Below, piece by piece: positions 31,912 to 42,386 of a DNA stretch of 64,000 nt. The notes beneath the pieces were generated by a model. It did not search any database, had not been told where the DNA came from, and was given only the letters and a program-made list of their open reading frames with translations. The position numbers and the translations under genes were made by a program. Source of the DNA: Fibrobacter sp. (lineage in GTDB: Bacteria > Fibrobacterota > Fibrobacteria > Fibrobacterales > Fibrobacteraceae); contig JAKSIJ010000003.1 of the NCBI GenBank assembly GCA_024398875.1, positions 1 through 64,000 of the forward strand. Direction: 5' to 3'. Each line of letters opens with the position of its first letter. Position 1 is the first letter of the stretch.

Positions 31912-32790
31912 CTACTTCTTCCTATCCTTGATTAAATCGTCCAAATCCTGCGTGGTGATGGTATAATTCTTGCGGCAGAAATCGCAAACCACATCCAGAT
32001 TCTTGCCATCTTTTCTCAAATCGTTGAGATCGGCGAGAGGAAGTGTCGCAAGAGTTGCAACCATGCGGTCCTTGCTGCAGGGGCAGTAGGCCTTAGGCTC
32101 AATTTCACGAATGATTTCAATATCGTAGGGCCCGCGAAGCTGGTCCAGAAGCTCGTCGGAATCAAAGCCTTCAGCTTTGTGTATGTCCTTGAATTTCGGG
32201 AGGTTGAGGACAATCTGTTCCAGAATGGCAATGTCCTTGTCTTCCAGACCGGGGAAAGCCTCAACATAGAAGCCAGCGGCATAGTCCAGCTTGCTGGGGT
32301 CTTCTTTATTGAAGTCGGCCTCAATCCCTACAGCGGAACGGATTTGTTCGGATTGCAAGAGGTATGTGGCCAGATTCTGCCCCATGGAGATGCTCGGGGC
32401 TTCGATAATGCTTTCGTGAACCCGCTTGCCGAATTCATTCAGTTTCAGGACTTCGATGTTCTGGGGTGCGATGGCGGGTTCGTTTGCGCCAACTGCCTGA
32501 AGCTCTGCCTGTGGAACCATAGCCCGCACAAGACCCATGGGGGTGGAGTCGGACTGGATGGAGGAGATTTCGCCACTGAATTTTGTGGTAAACTTCACGG
32601 TTCCCGGAAACTTGAGCCCGGAACTGAGGAAAATGCTTGCGATAGTATTTTCGGCCAAAAGTTTCAGCATATAGCCTTTGGCGTTGTGCTTACTGCCGAT
32701 TTCATTCATGGTGGCAGTCAAATCTACGACAATCATGCGGAAGGGCGTTTTTTGCCCTGTGGCGCGAACAATGCGGTCCTTGAAATTCAT
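31912..32790 (-). CDS. hslO: Redox-regulated chaperone Hsp33
   Basis: A 292-residue Hsp33. The N-terminal domain starts DRIVRATGQKTPFRMIVVDLT. The C-terminal zinc switch has YCPCSKDRM and VVCDFCRKNYT (CxC ... CxxC), which releases zinc on oxidation and turns on holdase activity. All four cysteines are present. It is first gene of the pair with thrH. Confidence 0.93.
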   Translation of the reverse strand: MNFKDRIVRATGQKTPFRMIVVDLTATMNEIGSKHNAKGYMLKLLAENTIASIFLSSGLKFPGTVKFTTKFSGEISSIQSDSTPMGLVRAMVPQAELQAVGANEPAIAPQNIEVLKLNEFGKRVHESIIEAPSISMGQNLATYLLQSEQIRSAVGIEADFNKEDPSKLDYAAGFYVEAFPGLEDKDIAILEQIVLNLPKFKDIHKAEGFDSDELLDQLRGPYDIEIIREIEPKAYCPCSKDRMVATLATLPLADLNDLRKDGKNLDVVCDFCRKNYTITTQDLDDLIKDRKK

Positions 32791-32852
32791 GTAGGGAAAT
32801 ATAGCAAGAATTTTTATATCTTCTTTTTGTAGAATTAAACATGCGAGGCGAT

Positions 32853-33398
32853 ATGAACATTCTTTTTTTGATGGCCGATGGGTTTGAAGAGCTGGAATTT
32901 GTTGCTCCCTTTGACTACTTTCAGCGTGGTGGTCTGAATGTGACTCTGGCTTCCATTTCAGATAAATTGGAAGTGGTGGGTTCCCATGGATTACCCATCA
33001 AGGCAAATGTTTTGCTGAACGGTCTGGATTTATCCAAATTCGATGGAGTGCTTTTGCCGGGCGGCGGTCTTGGTGTTCAGAACCTCTTGAATTCCAAGTC
33101 TGTAGAAGATGCCATCTGTTACTTCAATGACGAGAACAAGTGGGTCTTTGCCATCTGTGCTGCACCTAAGGTGCTGAGCAAGGCAGGCATTCTGATGGAC
33201 AGGAAGTTCACCTGCTATCCTAGCTGCGAGCAGGGGCTGATGTACCGAGAATTTTCGGAAGACCGAGTTGTGGTGGACGGAAACTTTGTCACGAGCCGTG
33301 GTGCAGGAACCGCCGAAGAATTTGCGCTCATTTGTCTCGCGCAAATGATGGGTGATGCCGTTAGTGAAAAAGTCCGTCAGCAGACGGTTGCCCGCTAG
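32853..33398 (+). CDS. DJ-1/PfpI family protein
   Basis: About 181 residues. The core reads MNILFLMADGFEELEFVAPFD, LLPGGGLGVQNLL, and AICAAPKVLSKAG with the nucleophile-elbow cysteine; the acidic partner is the E of FEELE. Members include DJ-1 and YajL, linked to oxidative-damage or glyoxal repair. GAGG close upstream supports the ATG at 32853 over 32841. The gene sits tail to tail with mnmA, three bases apart. Confidence 0.88.
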   Translation: MNILFLMADGFEELEFVAPFDYFQRGGLNVTLASISDKLEVVGSHGLPIKANVLLNGLDLSKFDGVLLPGGGLGVQNLLNSKSVEDAICYFNDENKWVFAICAAPKVLSKAGILMDRKFTCYPSCEQGLMYREFSEDRVVVDGNFVTSRGAGTAEEFALICLAQMMGDAVSEKVRQQTVAR

Positions 33399-33401
33399 AG
33401 G

Positions 33402-34499
33402 CTATTTATCGATGATGGCGGAAGCGACAACGCCATCTTCATCATAAAGCACAAGAATCTGCCCCGGAGTGGACGCAAATTGAGGTTCATCAAACTGAAC
33501 CTTGATTTCGTTATCGTCCATTTCTAAAATTTTGGCCGGAGAACCTTTATGCCCTAATCGAATTTGGGCGGAAAGTTGTTTTTGAAGGGTTGGAGAATCT
33601 TTGGAAACCATCAGATTCAGGCCAACCCCGTGAACCACATTGCTCTGAAGGACGCTTCTCGGGCCAAGAATCACTTGGTTTTTAGCGACATCGATGTTCA
33701 CCACAAAAAGGGGCTCCGGCTGACCGCCAATATTCAAGCCCTTTCGCTGACCAATGGTGTAGTAGACGATGCCTTTATGCTTGCCAAGGACCTTCCCGTT
33801 GATATCTACAAAGTCTCCAGGAATGTTGTCGGATTCGTCAAAGAGAACGGAATAGTCGCCGCATTCCAGGAAATCCTGGCTTTCCTTTTTATCGGCGTAA
33901 TCGCTCCAGCCAATTTCGCGGGCCAACGCCTTTACATCTTCCTTAAGCATCCCGCCTAGAGGGAATTTGACCATCGATAGCTGGTCGAAATTGAGGCGGG
34001 AAAGGAAGTAGGACTGGTCTTTCGTGTTGTCTGCGGAGCGGTAGAGGAAAGGCTTATCAGGCGTTGAGAAGTCTAGTTTCGCGTAGTGGCCTGTGGCGAA
34101 GTAATCGAAGGCGATGCCCATCTGGCGGGCGGTTTGCTGCAGCGCCCCGAACTTGATGGTCTGATTGCAGCGTACACAGGGGTTCGGGGTGCGGCCGGCC
34201 CGATATTCACTGCGGAAGTAGTCCAGCACCTGCTTGCTGTATTCGCCAGAAACGGGTACGGTGTAGTGGGGAATCCCGAGGCGTTCGGCGATTTTTTTTG
34301 CAGCTTCAATGCTTTCGCCCTCGTTAGGGCCAAAACAGCCGGAGCGACCCTCGATTTTGGGCAGGTTGGGGAGGGAATTGTCCCACATGGACATGGTAAT
34401 GCCAACCACATTGAAACCTTGCTGTTTCAATTTCCATGCGGCCAAGGCGGAATCCACACCGCCAGAAAGTCCCACCGCAACTGTCTTTGCTTCTGCCAT
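33402..34499 (-). CDS. mnmA: tRNA-specific 2-thiouridylase MnmA
   Basis: A 365-residue enzyme thiolating U34 of Lys, Glu and Gln tRNAs. The PP-loop is VGLSGGVDSALAAW. The first catalytic cysteine is in NPCVRCNQTIKFG (C108, with C111). The usual second cysteine, in SQDICFI-type motifs, is absent: here the site reads ESQDFLECGDYS, with a cysteine displaced at 213. A further cysteine sits in GRSGCFGPNEGE (C55). The set C55/C108/C111 recalls the three-cysteine Fe-S type of tRNA thiolases. YYTIGQRKGLNIGG marks the C-terminal domain. Confidence 0.92.
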   Translation of the reverse strand: MAEAKTVAVGLSGGVDSALAAWKLKQQGFNVVGITMSMWDNSLPNLPKIEGRSGCFGPNEGESIEAAKKIAERLGIPHYTVPVSGEYSKQVLDYFRSEYRAGRTPNPCVRCNQTIKFGALQQTARQMGIAFDYFATGHYAKLDFSTPDKPFLYRSADNTKDQSYFLSRLNFDQLSMVKFPLGGMLKEDVKALAREIGWSDYADKKESQDFLECGDYSVLFDESDNIPGDFVDINGKVLGKHKGIVYYTIGQRKGLNIGGQPEPLFVVNIDVAKNQVILGPRSVLQSNVVHGVGLNLMVSKDSPTLQKQLSAQIRLGHKGSPAKILEMDDNEIKVQFDEPQFASTPGQILVLYDEDGVVASAIIDK

Positions 34500-34557
34500 G
34501 CCTTAAAGATAAAAAAGTTTAGAGCGAAGCGCGCAAATTTCTATATTCCTAGCCGTT

Positions 34558-35238
34558 ATGAAGAAGTTTGAATTGAATCGGAGTGAATGGTTGCTGGCAC
34601 TTACCAGCTTCTATTGCGTCATTTCGGTGATGATGAATCTTCTTTGCATGAAGCCATTGAGTTTCGGGACCAGTTTCATCTGGATGGATGGCGGCCTCCT
34701 CATTAGCTGGATTTCCTTCCTCCTTTCCAATGTGATTACGGAAGTTTATGGAAAGCGGACAGCCATCGTCGCAGCCGGCATTGCTGCGGTGGTTTCCTTC
34801 ATCGTAAGCCTCATCGGTCTTTTGGAAGTCTATTTGCCGACACTTCCAGAATATTCTGACCAGGCCACTCATTTTGCCCATGTTTTTAGCAATGGCCCGA
34901 GAACAATTATTTCCTCTTCAATCGCCTTTTTTATCGGCAATTTGATTAATGTGGAAATCATTCATGGCTTCCGTAAAAAAGCCGTGGCTCAGGGGAAAGA
35001 CAATAACGCTAAATTCACGTTCCGAGCCATATTCTCTACGGTTATTGGCCAATTCGTGGATAACGGACTTTTCCAGACTTTGGCATTTGCACCTATTGGG
35101 TTTACACTATATGAAATGCGCTGGGTGGATATCGGTACGGCGGTAGTTTCCAGCACCATTATCGAAACATTGATGGAATCTTTCTTTGTGCTTCTGGTGA
35201 CCATACCTTTGACCCGGTATTTGCAAAAGAAGGTTTGA
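34558..35238 (+). CDS. yhhQ: Queuosine-precursor transporter, VUT family
   Basis: A 226-residue inner-membrane protein with about six helices. The family stretch FLLSNVITEVYGKRTAIVAAGI and the later GQFVDNGLFQTLAF with IETLMESFFVLL are typical of YhhQ/VUT_1 proteins, which import queuine precursors such as preQ0. It starts 58 bases from mnmA, on the opposite strand; both act in modification of the tRNA anticodon's first base. Confidence 0.85.
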   Translation: MKKFELNRSEWLLALTSFYCVISVMMNLLCMKPLSFGTSFIWMDGGLLISWISFLLSNVITEVYGKRTAIVAAGIAAVVSFIVSLIGLLEVYLPTLPEYSDQATHFAHVFSNGPRTIISSSIAFFIGNLINVEIIHGFRKKAVAQGKDNNAKFTFRAIFSTVIGQFVDNGLFQTLAFAPIGFTLYEMRWVDIGTAVVSSTIIETLMESFFVLLVTIPLTRYLQKKV

Positions 35239-35268
35239 GCTAGACTTCAAATAATATATCTTTAGAGC

Positions 35269-36177
35269 ATGATTGAAAATCTTATTTCTGCTCTAAATTC
35301 CGTCCTCTTGGGAAAAGAGGATTCTGTTAAAATGCTGGTGATGGCGCTCCTGGCTGATGGGCATGTGCTGATAGAGGATGTGCCTGGCACGGGGAAGACG
35401 ACGCTAGCGAAAGCCTTGGCGGCGGCCATTGGGGCGGATTTTGCACGCATACAGTTTACGCCAGACCTGCTCCCTGCCGATGTGACGGGTGGAGCAGTTT
35501 TTAAGGCGAACATTGGTGATTTTGAAATTCGAAAGGGTCCTGTTTTTACACAGGTGCTTTTGGCGGATGAAATCAATCGTGCGTCGCCAAGAACCCAGAG
35601 CGCATTGTTGGAGGCTATGGAAGAGCGCCAGGTGAGCCTTGAAGGAAATCGTCACAAACTGCCGGAACTTTTTATGGTTTTGGCAACGGAAAACCCGGTG
35701 GAATTCCATGGCGTTTTTCCGTTACCCGAAGCACAGATGGACCGCTTCATGATTCGCCTCAGTTTGGGCTATCCCAATGCGGAAACGGAACTCCAGGTGC
35801 TGCGCACGCATCGTGAAGGTAAACCCATTGATGCCGTGAAGGCGGTAACCTCGCCGGATGCAATTCTTGAGGCTCGGAAAGCAGTGCAGAAAATCCACGT
35901 GGACGAAGCCCTTGAAGGCTATGTGGTGTCCTTGGTGCAAGCGACGCGTGAGGATCCTTCTGTTCGTCTTGCGGCAAGCCCTCGTGCAGGCATCAATCTC
36001 ATCAAGATGGCTCAGGCTTCCGCCTACGTGGATGGCCGCGATTACGTTATTCCAGACGATATTCAAAAGGTATTCTTCCCGGTGATGGAGCATCGTGTTT
36101 TTGCAAAGGAATCCGTTCCTGGAGCAAGTCGAAAAATTTTGGAAGGTATTTTGAAGCAGGTTAAGATACCGAAATAA
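35269..36177 (+). CDS. MoxR-family AAA ATPase
   Basis: A 302-residue AAA+ protein: Walker A EDVPGTGKTTLAKALA, FTPDLLPADVTG, Walker B FTQVLLADEINRASPRTQSAL, sensor 1 VLATENPVEFHG, and the lid with SPRAGINLI. MoxR proteins act as chaperones that mature extracytoplasmic complexes. It is the first of three genes (MoxR, DUF58, transglutaminase), a widely conserved order. Confidence 0.93.
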   Translation: MIENLISALNSVLLGKEDSVKMLVMALLADGHVLIEDVPGTGKTTLAKALAAAIGADFARIQFTPDLLPADVTGGAVFKANIGDFEIRKGPVFTQVLLADEINRASPRTQSALLEAMEERQVSLEGNRHKLPELFMVLATENPVEFHGVFPLPEAQMDRFMIRLSLGYPNAETELQVLRTHREGKPIDAVKAVTSPDAILEARKAVQKIHVDEALEGYVVSLVQATREDPSVRLAASPRAGINLIKMAQASAYVDGRDYVIPDDIQKVFFPVMEHRVFAKESVPGASRKILEGILKQVKIPK

Positions 36178-36187
36178 TGGGCCCAAT

Positions 36188-37384
36188 ATGTCCGTTGCTT
36201 CAACAATCGAGTGGATTTTGGATTCGATTCCCCGTGCGCCCAAGCGTGCGGGTGTTTTGATGAAAATCTACTATTGTTGGCAGGAGTGCTTTACTCCGGC
36301 TGGGCACGCTGCTGCGGCTTTATTTGCGTTTTCTCTTGCCTTGGGCATGATTCCCGGATTTTGGGCGGCCTGGATTTTCTGCGGTCTTGATTTTCTATTT
36401 TTTCTGGCGCTTATTCCCACATGGTATTTGACGACAAAGAACAAGGCGAAGACAAATCAAATTCGCGTTAATCCTGTTGTTGAAGGGGAAAATGCGGTTG
36501 CTGAAATTTCTTTTTCGGCCATAACGAACATCGACCAGGTTTCCGTGGGTGCGTTTCGCATGGACCCTCAACTAAAATGTTTGGAATCTAAACCGTTGTT
36601 AGGAGCGATGGCTGGTAATTCCTATCAGCTTCAGTGTAGAATTTCCACCCGAAATCGCGGAGCTTTCAAAATACCCAAGATGGCGCTACTTGTTCCGGAA
36701 ATCAATGGAATGCTGCGCTTTGCCATGGACATGGGAAGTGCGGAACTTCTGGTTTATCCACGCATTATAAAAGTTTCATCATTTCCCTTTCTGACTTCGG
36801 GAACTAGCGGCCTCGTGTTTGCTCCGCTTCTCCTTCCAAGCCTCACAAGAGGAATGGATTTCGTAGGAGTTCGTGAATATCGGGAAGGAGATTCTCTTCG
36901 GGATTTGCATCATAAGGCTTTTGCCCGCTATGGCAAGCCATTTACTAAGGAATTTGAAACGGAACGTGGGGCTGGTGCGGTTCTTGTTTTGGATGTCGAA
37001 ACCCGCTCCATTGCCGACCGGATGCGTTTAGAGCCCCTCATTCGGCTTACTGCCGGTGTAGGCCGTTTTCTACAGGAGCGCGGAGCTTTGGGACGGTTCT
37101 TCATTGGAGATGAGGAAATCCCTATTGTTTCCGCTGATGGCGGAAAGTCGCTGCTAGACGCATTGGCCCGCATTCCACAGAAGGGACTGTCAACTGCAAA
37201 ACCTCATTCCTGGTCACCGGCTGCAAGGCCCATGGGCCCCGTGCTTCGACTCGGTTTGTTCCCTAAAAAAGAGGATTTGGTCCACAAGCAGATTGTGGTG
37301 GAATCTTCCGAAAGAACATCTGCTGCAGATGACACTCTGTTTGTGAATGTGAACAAATTAAATGCGGTGGAGGTGTCACTATGA
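36188..37384 (+). CDS. DUF58-domain protein
   Basis: A 398-residue protein. Two membrane helices lie near the N-terminus (AAAALFAFSLALGMIPGFW, FLFFLALIPTWYL). The DUF58 signature is DFVGVREYREGDSLRDLHHKAFARYGKPFTKEFE-like (residues about 225-260), followed by a VWA-like fold (VLVLDVETRS). It is probably a membrane-bound partner of the MoxR ATPase. The start at 36188 lacks a good ribosome site; an ATG at 36260 would fit the usual N-terminus better. Its TGA overlaps the next gene's ATG (ATGA). Confidence 0.85.
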   Translation: MSVASTIEWILDSIPRAPKRAGVLMKIYYCWQECFTPAGHAAAALFAFSLALGMIPGFWAAWIFCGLDFLFFLALIPTWYLTTKNKAKTNQIRVNPVVEGENAVAEISFSAITNIDQVSVGAFRMDPQLKCLESKPLLGAMAGNSYQLQCRISTRNRGAFKIPKMALLVPEINGMLRFAMDMGSAELLVYPRIIKVSSFPFLTSGTSGLVFAPLLLPSLTRGMDFVGVREYREGDSLRDLHHKAFARYGKPFTKEFETERGAGAVLVLDVETRSIADRMRLEPLIRLTAGVGRFLQERGALGRFFIGDEEIPIVSADGGKSLLDALARIPQKGLSTAKPHSWSPAARPMGPVLRLGLFPKKEDLVHKQIVVESSERTSAADDTLFVNVNKLNAVEVSL

Positions 37385-39387
37385 GCCTTTTCCGCGAAAT
37401 ATCGAAAACCCTCTTTCTGACCATTGCCAGCTTTAATCTTGGAATTTCTTCCGGGCTTGAATGGCTTGGAATTCTATTCGCATTAGGATTCATCTATTTG
37501 GGAGTTCGGGATGTTCGTCATGGGAACGGATATGGGTTGGAAGGAAATGAAGTTGTTTCAAAAAATCCCCGCTATCGCAAAGCATGGGCTTATGGAGCTA
37601 TCGTTCCTTGCGCCATTTGGTGGGTCCTGACACCGGGAGTAGAGTACGGAGTTTCTCCTTGGCTGGTATTCATTCCTGGATTCTATCTTTGTTTTTTGGC
37701 CTTAATCCAAAAGAGAAGTCTTGGAAACGGCGGCTACGAGGCTTTTGTCGCTTTTGATGGCTGTGCCGTTTTGCTTTGCAGTTTTTTCCAGGCAGGGCGA
37801 CCAGGCGTGATTACGGGAATTGTTGCACTGTTTTTTGCACTTGTTACTTATAGTCGTCCAAAGACGGCCTTATGGAAGCATCTGCTCTTCATTCTCCTTT
37901 TTGTGGGTTTTGGATTTTCGGCTTATGGGGGATGGCAATATTGGAAAAATCATCGTAGTTATCATGGTTCCTGGGGTAGGGATTACTATGAAAAAAATAG
38001 AGTAATGGGATTTGATCCCGTAGTTTCTCTGGGTTCTTTTTCCAGTAATTATCATTCCCGCTACAATGGGCAAGTTGTCGTTCGCGTTTGGGATACTTTG
38101 GCTCCAGAATACTTGAAAGGTGCTGTTTATGAAAAATATGTGGCGGGCATTTGGAAACTTCCGCCCAAACCGGAAAAGAAGTTGTATCCAAGTAGATACA
38201 ATGTGGACTATGCTGTTTTTGAGATAGGGGATTCTTTGGCTGTTCCAGAAAAATCCCGCGCAATCTGGGTTCAGACGGCGATGGACAACTTTGGCTTTAT
38301 GTTTGCTGCACCCAATGCTGTAGGTGTTGCGGCCAAGAATGCGGATTCCTTAGATTATTATGACACAGGAATCTTTACGGGCGTAAACGGCAATCGCAGT
38401 GATTGGTATTACTTTGTACTGAATAACGAATTTGCTGGCGCGGAATCCGTAGGCTTTGGCCCCGCGATAATGGATATGGATTCAAACTTCCTTCATATAG
38501 CAAAACTTTATGAGGGATTGATTGATTCTATTGCTGTAGAAATGGGTCTGGTTTCGCAAAATCCGGACACTACGGCATTTGCCATAAGGCAGTATTTCAG
38601 GAATAACTTCAAGTATTCGCTAGTGGTTCCAGGGGAGCATCACCACTGGCATAGACATAAGGAAGGTTCTCCTAAAGAAGAGCCTCTGCGCCATTTCTGG
38701 ACTGCAAAGGAAGGCTATTGCGAATATTATGCGACGCTTGCGGTGCTTCTCCTCCGGCACCAAGGCATCCCGGCCCGCTACGTGACGGGATTTGCTCGTC
38801 CGGAACGAGTAGCGGGCCTTCCCTATGTCCAGTACCGCAGGCATCATTCCCACGCCTGGGTAGAAGTCTATGCCCGCGGGGAGTGGCTTCCTTTTGACCC
38901 GACTCCGCCAATTCCTGCAGCAAGTTTCAAATCTCCATCATGGTTCCAGACGAAGTGGGAAGGTATTCAGGGACGATTCGCCTTCTTCTTCCATTTCCTG
39001 AAGGAAGGGGAGTGGCGTCGCACCGTAGATAGCTGGCAATCCGTAACACAACGAACACTGGAAAGCCCGTTCTTCTATATCGGGCTTTTCGCCCTTGTTC
39101 TCGGGACTATTTTATTAAAGATTCGTCAAAATCAAAAGAAGCGGGTTGCCCTTGCAGTCAAAATTTCAAATAATGCAAAGGAATGGATTCGCAAATTGGA
39201 TCGGGCTGAAAAATATTTTGCAAAATACGGATTCGTCCGTGAGTCTGGGGAGACTGTTCTCCAATTTTATGAACGGGTGGAAGATAAATACAATCACGGC
39301 TTATTGGAAGAAAAGAACAAATATCCTACAAAATTTGCCGATGAATTGAAAGCATTAAAAGCCTATAATTCAAATCGGTGGAAATAA
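37381..39387 (+). CDS. Transglutaminase-like membrane protein (TgpA type)
   Basis: A 668-residue protein. Several membrane helices occupy residues 1 to about 185, followed by a periplasmic domain. The transglutaminase core has EGYCEYYATLAVLLLRHQGIPARYVTGF (catalytic C), HHSHAWVEVYARG (H) and FDPTPP (D). One more helix (FFYIGLFALVLGTILL, near 560) precedes a cytoplasmic tail. The third gene of the moxR unit. Enzymes of this type crosslink or cut proteins at the envelope, substrate unknown. Confidence 0.88.
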   Translation: MSLFREISKTLFLTIASFNLGISSGLEWLGILFALGFIYLGVRDVRHGNGYGLEGNEVVSKNPRYRKAWAYGAIVPCAIWWVLTPGVEYGVSPWLVFIPGFYLCFLALIQKRSLGNGGYEAFVAFDGCAVLLCSFFQAGRPGVITGIVALFFALVTYSRPKTALWKHLLFILLFVGFGFSAYGGWQYWKNHRSYHGSWGRDYYEKNRVMGFDPVVSLGSFSSNYHSRYNGQVVVRVWDTLAPEYLKGAVYEKYVAGIWKLPPKPEKKLYPSRYNVDYAVFEIGDSLAVPEKSRAIWVQTAMDNFGFMFAAPNAVGVAAKNADSLDYYDTGIFTGVNGNRSDWYYFVLNNEFAGAESVGFGPAIMDMDSNFLHIAKLYEGLIDSIAVEMGLVSQNPDTTAFAIRQYFRNNFKYSLVVPGEHHHWHRHKEGSPKEEPLRHFWTAKEGYCEYYATLAVLLLRHQGIPARYVTGFARPERVAGLPYVQYRRHHSHAWVEVYARGEWLPFDPTPPIPAASFKSPSWFQTKWEGIQGRFAFFFHFLKEGEWRRTVDSWQSVTQRTLESPFFYIGLFALVLGTILLKIRQNQKKRVALAVKISNNAKEWIRKLDRAEKYFAKYGFVRESGETVLQFYERVEDKYNHGLLEEKNKYPTKFADELKALKAYNSNRWK

Positions 39388-39389
39388 AA

Positions 39390-39418
39390 AATCCGTTGAA
39401 CTCTTTGTCCAACGGATT
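39390..39418 (+). terminator. Terminator after the moxR operon
   Basis: AATCCGTTG and its complement CAACGGATT enclose an 11-base loop, directly after the stop; A/T-rich on both sides, so usable by the convergent lipoprotein gene too. Confidence 0.7.
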
Positions 39419-39439
39419 AAATTCTAGAAATAATAAAAA

Positions 39440-39940
39440 TTACTCTGTACGGGAGAAAATTTCCGTGTCATTACCAGCATTGATGCCATTGCTTGCATCT
39501 TGCTGGAAATACACTTCCTGCAGGTTCAGTATAACCTTGTCGCCGGCATCGTTCGATTCAACAGAAACCGTTGGAGAGAGAGTCCTGTTAGTGATGCAGT
39601 CGCCATTAGTAACCTTCATTTGCAACTGAGTGTCGTTCAGAAGAGCCCATTTGCCGGAATTAGTCATACCAGCACAACCGCCACTGGTAAGAGTGGAAAA
39701 CTGATATGAGAATGTCCCATCGTTATTGAATGTCAGCACACTAGGAGCGGAAGCAAAATTTGTCAAAGGCGTAGAAGGATCTTCCTTTAGAGCGACATGA
39801 TTCAAAGTCCACGTTCCCTCAAGACAATCTTCACTCAGAGTTTCGCACTTGTCGGCGAGGGATTCGGATTCGTCGTCACTGCAAGCAGTGAGGGCGAATA
39901 TGCTGGAAACAGCTATAGCTGCCATAAATTGAATTTTCAT
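39440..39940 (-). CDS. Small lipoprotein, lipocalin-like
   Basis: A 166-residue protein with signal peptide and lipobox LTAC (MKIQFMAAIAVSSIFALTAC). The mature part contains CLEGTWTLNHVAL and LTFNNDGTFSYQF with SGKWALLNDTQLQM, a pattern like small lipocalin-type beta proteins (GxW...L.F..DGTF). Four cysteines may pair. GAGGAA precedes the ATG. Function unknown. Confidence 0.75.
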   Translation of the reverse strand: MKIQFMAAIAVSSIFALTACSDDESESLADKCETLSEDCLEGTWTLNHVALKEDPSTPLTNFASAPSVLTFNNDGTFSYQFSTLTSGGCAGMTNSGKWALLNDTQLQMKVTNGDCITNRTLSPTVSVESNDAGDKVILNLQEVYFQQDASNGINAGNDTEIFSRTE

Positions 39941-40048
39941 AAGATTCCTCTTTGTTGTGTTTTCTCGTAATATAACTAAAACGATGCTGATAAGGCGATT
40001 TTTTAGGTGTTTTTTTCAAAATTTGCCGAATTTGGCTGAATTTTACGA

Positions 40049-41464
<1,416 letters not shown>

Positions 41465-41516
41465 TTTCTACCAATTTTGTGGCAAGTATAGAAATTTACG
41501 TCAATTCCTGCACAGC

Positions 41517-42386
41517 CTAATACAGTTCCTTCAAAAAATTTTCTTTCAGTTTGGTGAGGACCGTTGCCTTGTCTCGTTTGGCACCCAATTCTTTCCGATT
41601 TTTGAGGATTGGCATAATGGCGCTAGGCTTCCTGAGAATCAAGGGCAGAACTTTGCCGAATCCGAGACTTTTATAGAGGACAGGAATCAAATTTTTGGCG
41701 CAGCTAATATTTGATAGGCCTTTTACATTGGATTTTTTAGCGTTGCTGCGGTTGTTGTTCGCGAATGCGGTAATCTCATTTGCCACCAGATACGGCACAT
41801 AGAACATCTTTCCGCCGGCATGGAGCATCCGGAGGCTGTAATCCAGCAGTTGGCTTTCCATGGGGAGGTTTTCGTCAAAGGCTCCAGTCCGCTGCACAAT
41901 CCTGCGGGAAAAAGCGGCAAGCCTCGGGCTTGGACCCGCGGCATAGCGGATTTTACTGTCCTCAGGAATCGGCCTCACGCCCTGCTTTTTGTCCAGAATG
42001 AACCCGCTTTCCCAACGGACATTAGCCTCTCCTCTAGCCAACCCATTTTCTTGGGCAGGTTCCGCAGCGGTATCTGTTGCTTCAACGCCGGTTTTCTCGC
42101 ACCGAATCCTCGGGGCAAAGGCGTCAACCATGGGGAAGGCGGAAATCGTCTCGGCCAGGTTGTTCAGAAAATCTCGGGTGATGTCGATGCTGCTATCCGC
42201 AAAGACAATCCATTCCGCATCGCTTTCGTTGAGCCGCTTGTTGAAGGAATCCGTGTAGAACCAGCCGAGGGCAGGGTCCGTGAAGGGAGGCTCAGGGGCG
42301 GCCGCGCAGTTTAAACCTGAATTTGTCGTGCGGTTTAATTCTGAATTTCCCGCGCGATTTAGAACAAATACATCGAACTGCCGCAC
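41517..42386 (-). CDS. GT2-like glycosyltransferase with 8-residue repeat near the N-terminus
   Basis: A 289-residue protein. WIVFADSSIDITRDFLNNLAETI resembles the DxD-bearing region of GT2 enzymes, with RYAAGPSPRLAAFSRRIVQRTGAF and LLDYSLRMLHAGGKMFYVP further on. Early in the fold the chain is interrupted by three degenerate copies of an 8-residue unit (LNRAGNSE, LNRTTNSG, LNCAAAPE). The GTG start directly abuts the stop of the barrel gene upstream. Likely sugar transfer to a surface glycan; the lack of a complete catalytic set makes this tentative. Confidence 0.6.
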   Translation of the reverse strand: MRQFDVFVLNRAGNSELNRTTNSGLNCAAAPEPPFTDPALGWFYTDSFNKRLNESDAEWIVFADSSIDITRDFLNNLAETISAFPMVDAFAPRIRCEKTGVEATDTAAEPAQENGLARGEANVRWESGFILDKKQGVRPIPEDSKIRYAAGPSPRLAAFSRRIVQRTGAFDENLPMESQLLDYSLRMLHAGGKMFYVPYLVANEITAFANNNRSNAKKSNVKGLSNISCAKNLIPVLYKSLGFGKVLPLILRKPSAIMPILKNRKELGAKRDKATVLTKLKENFLKELY

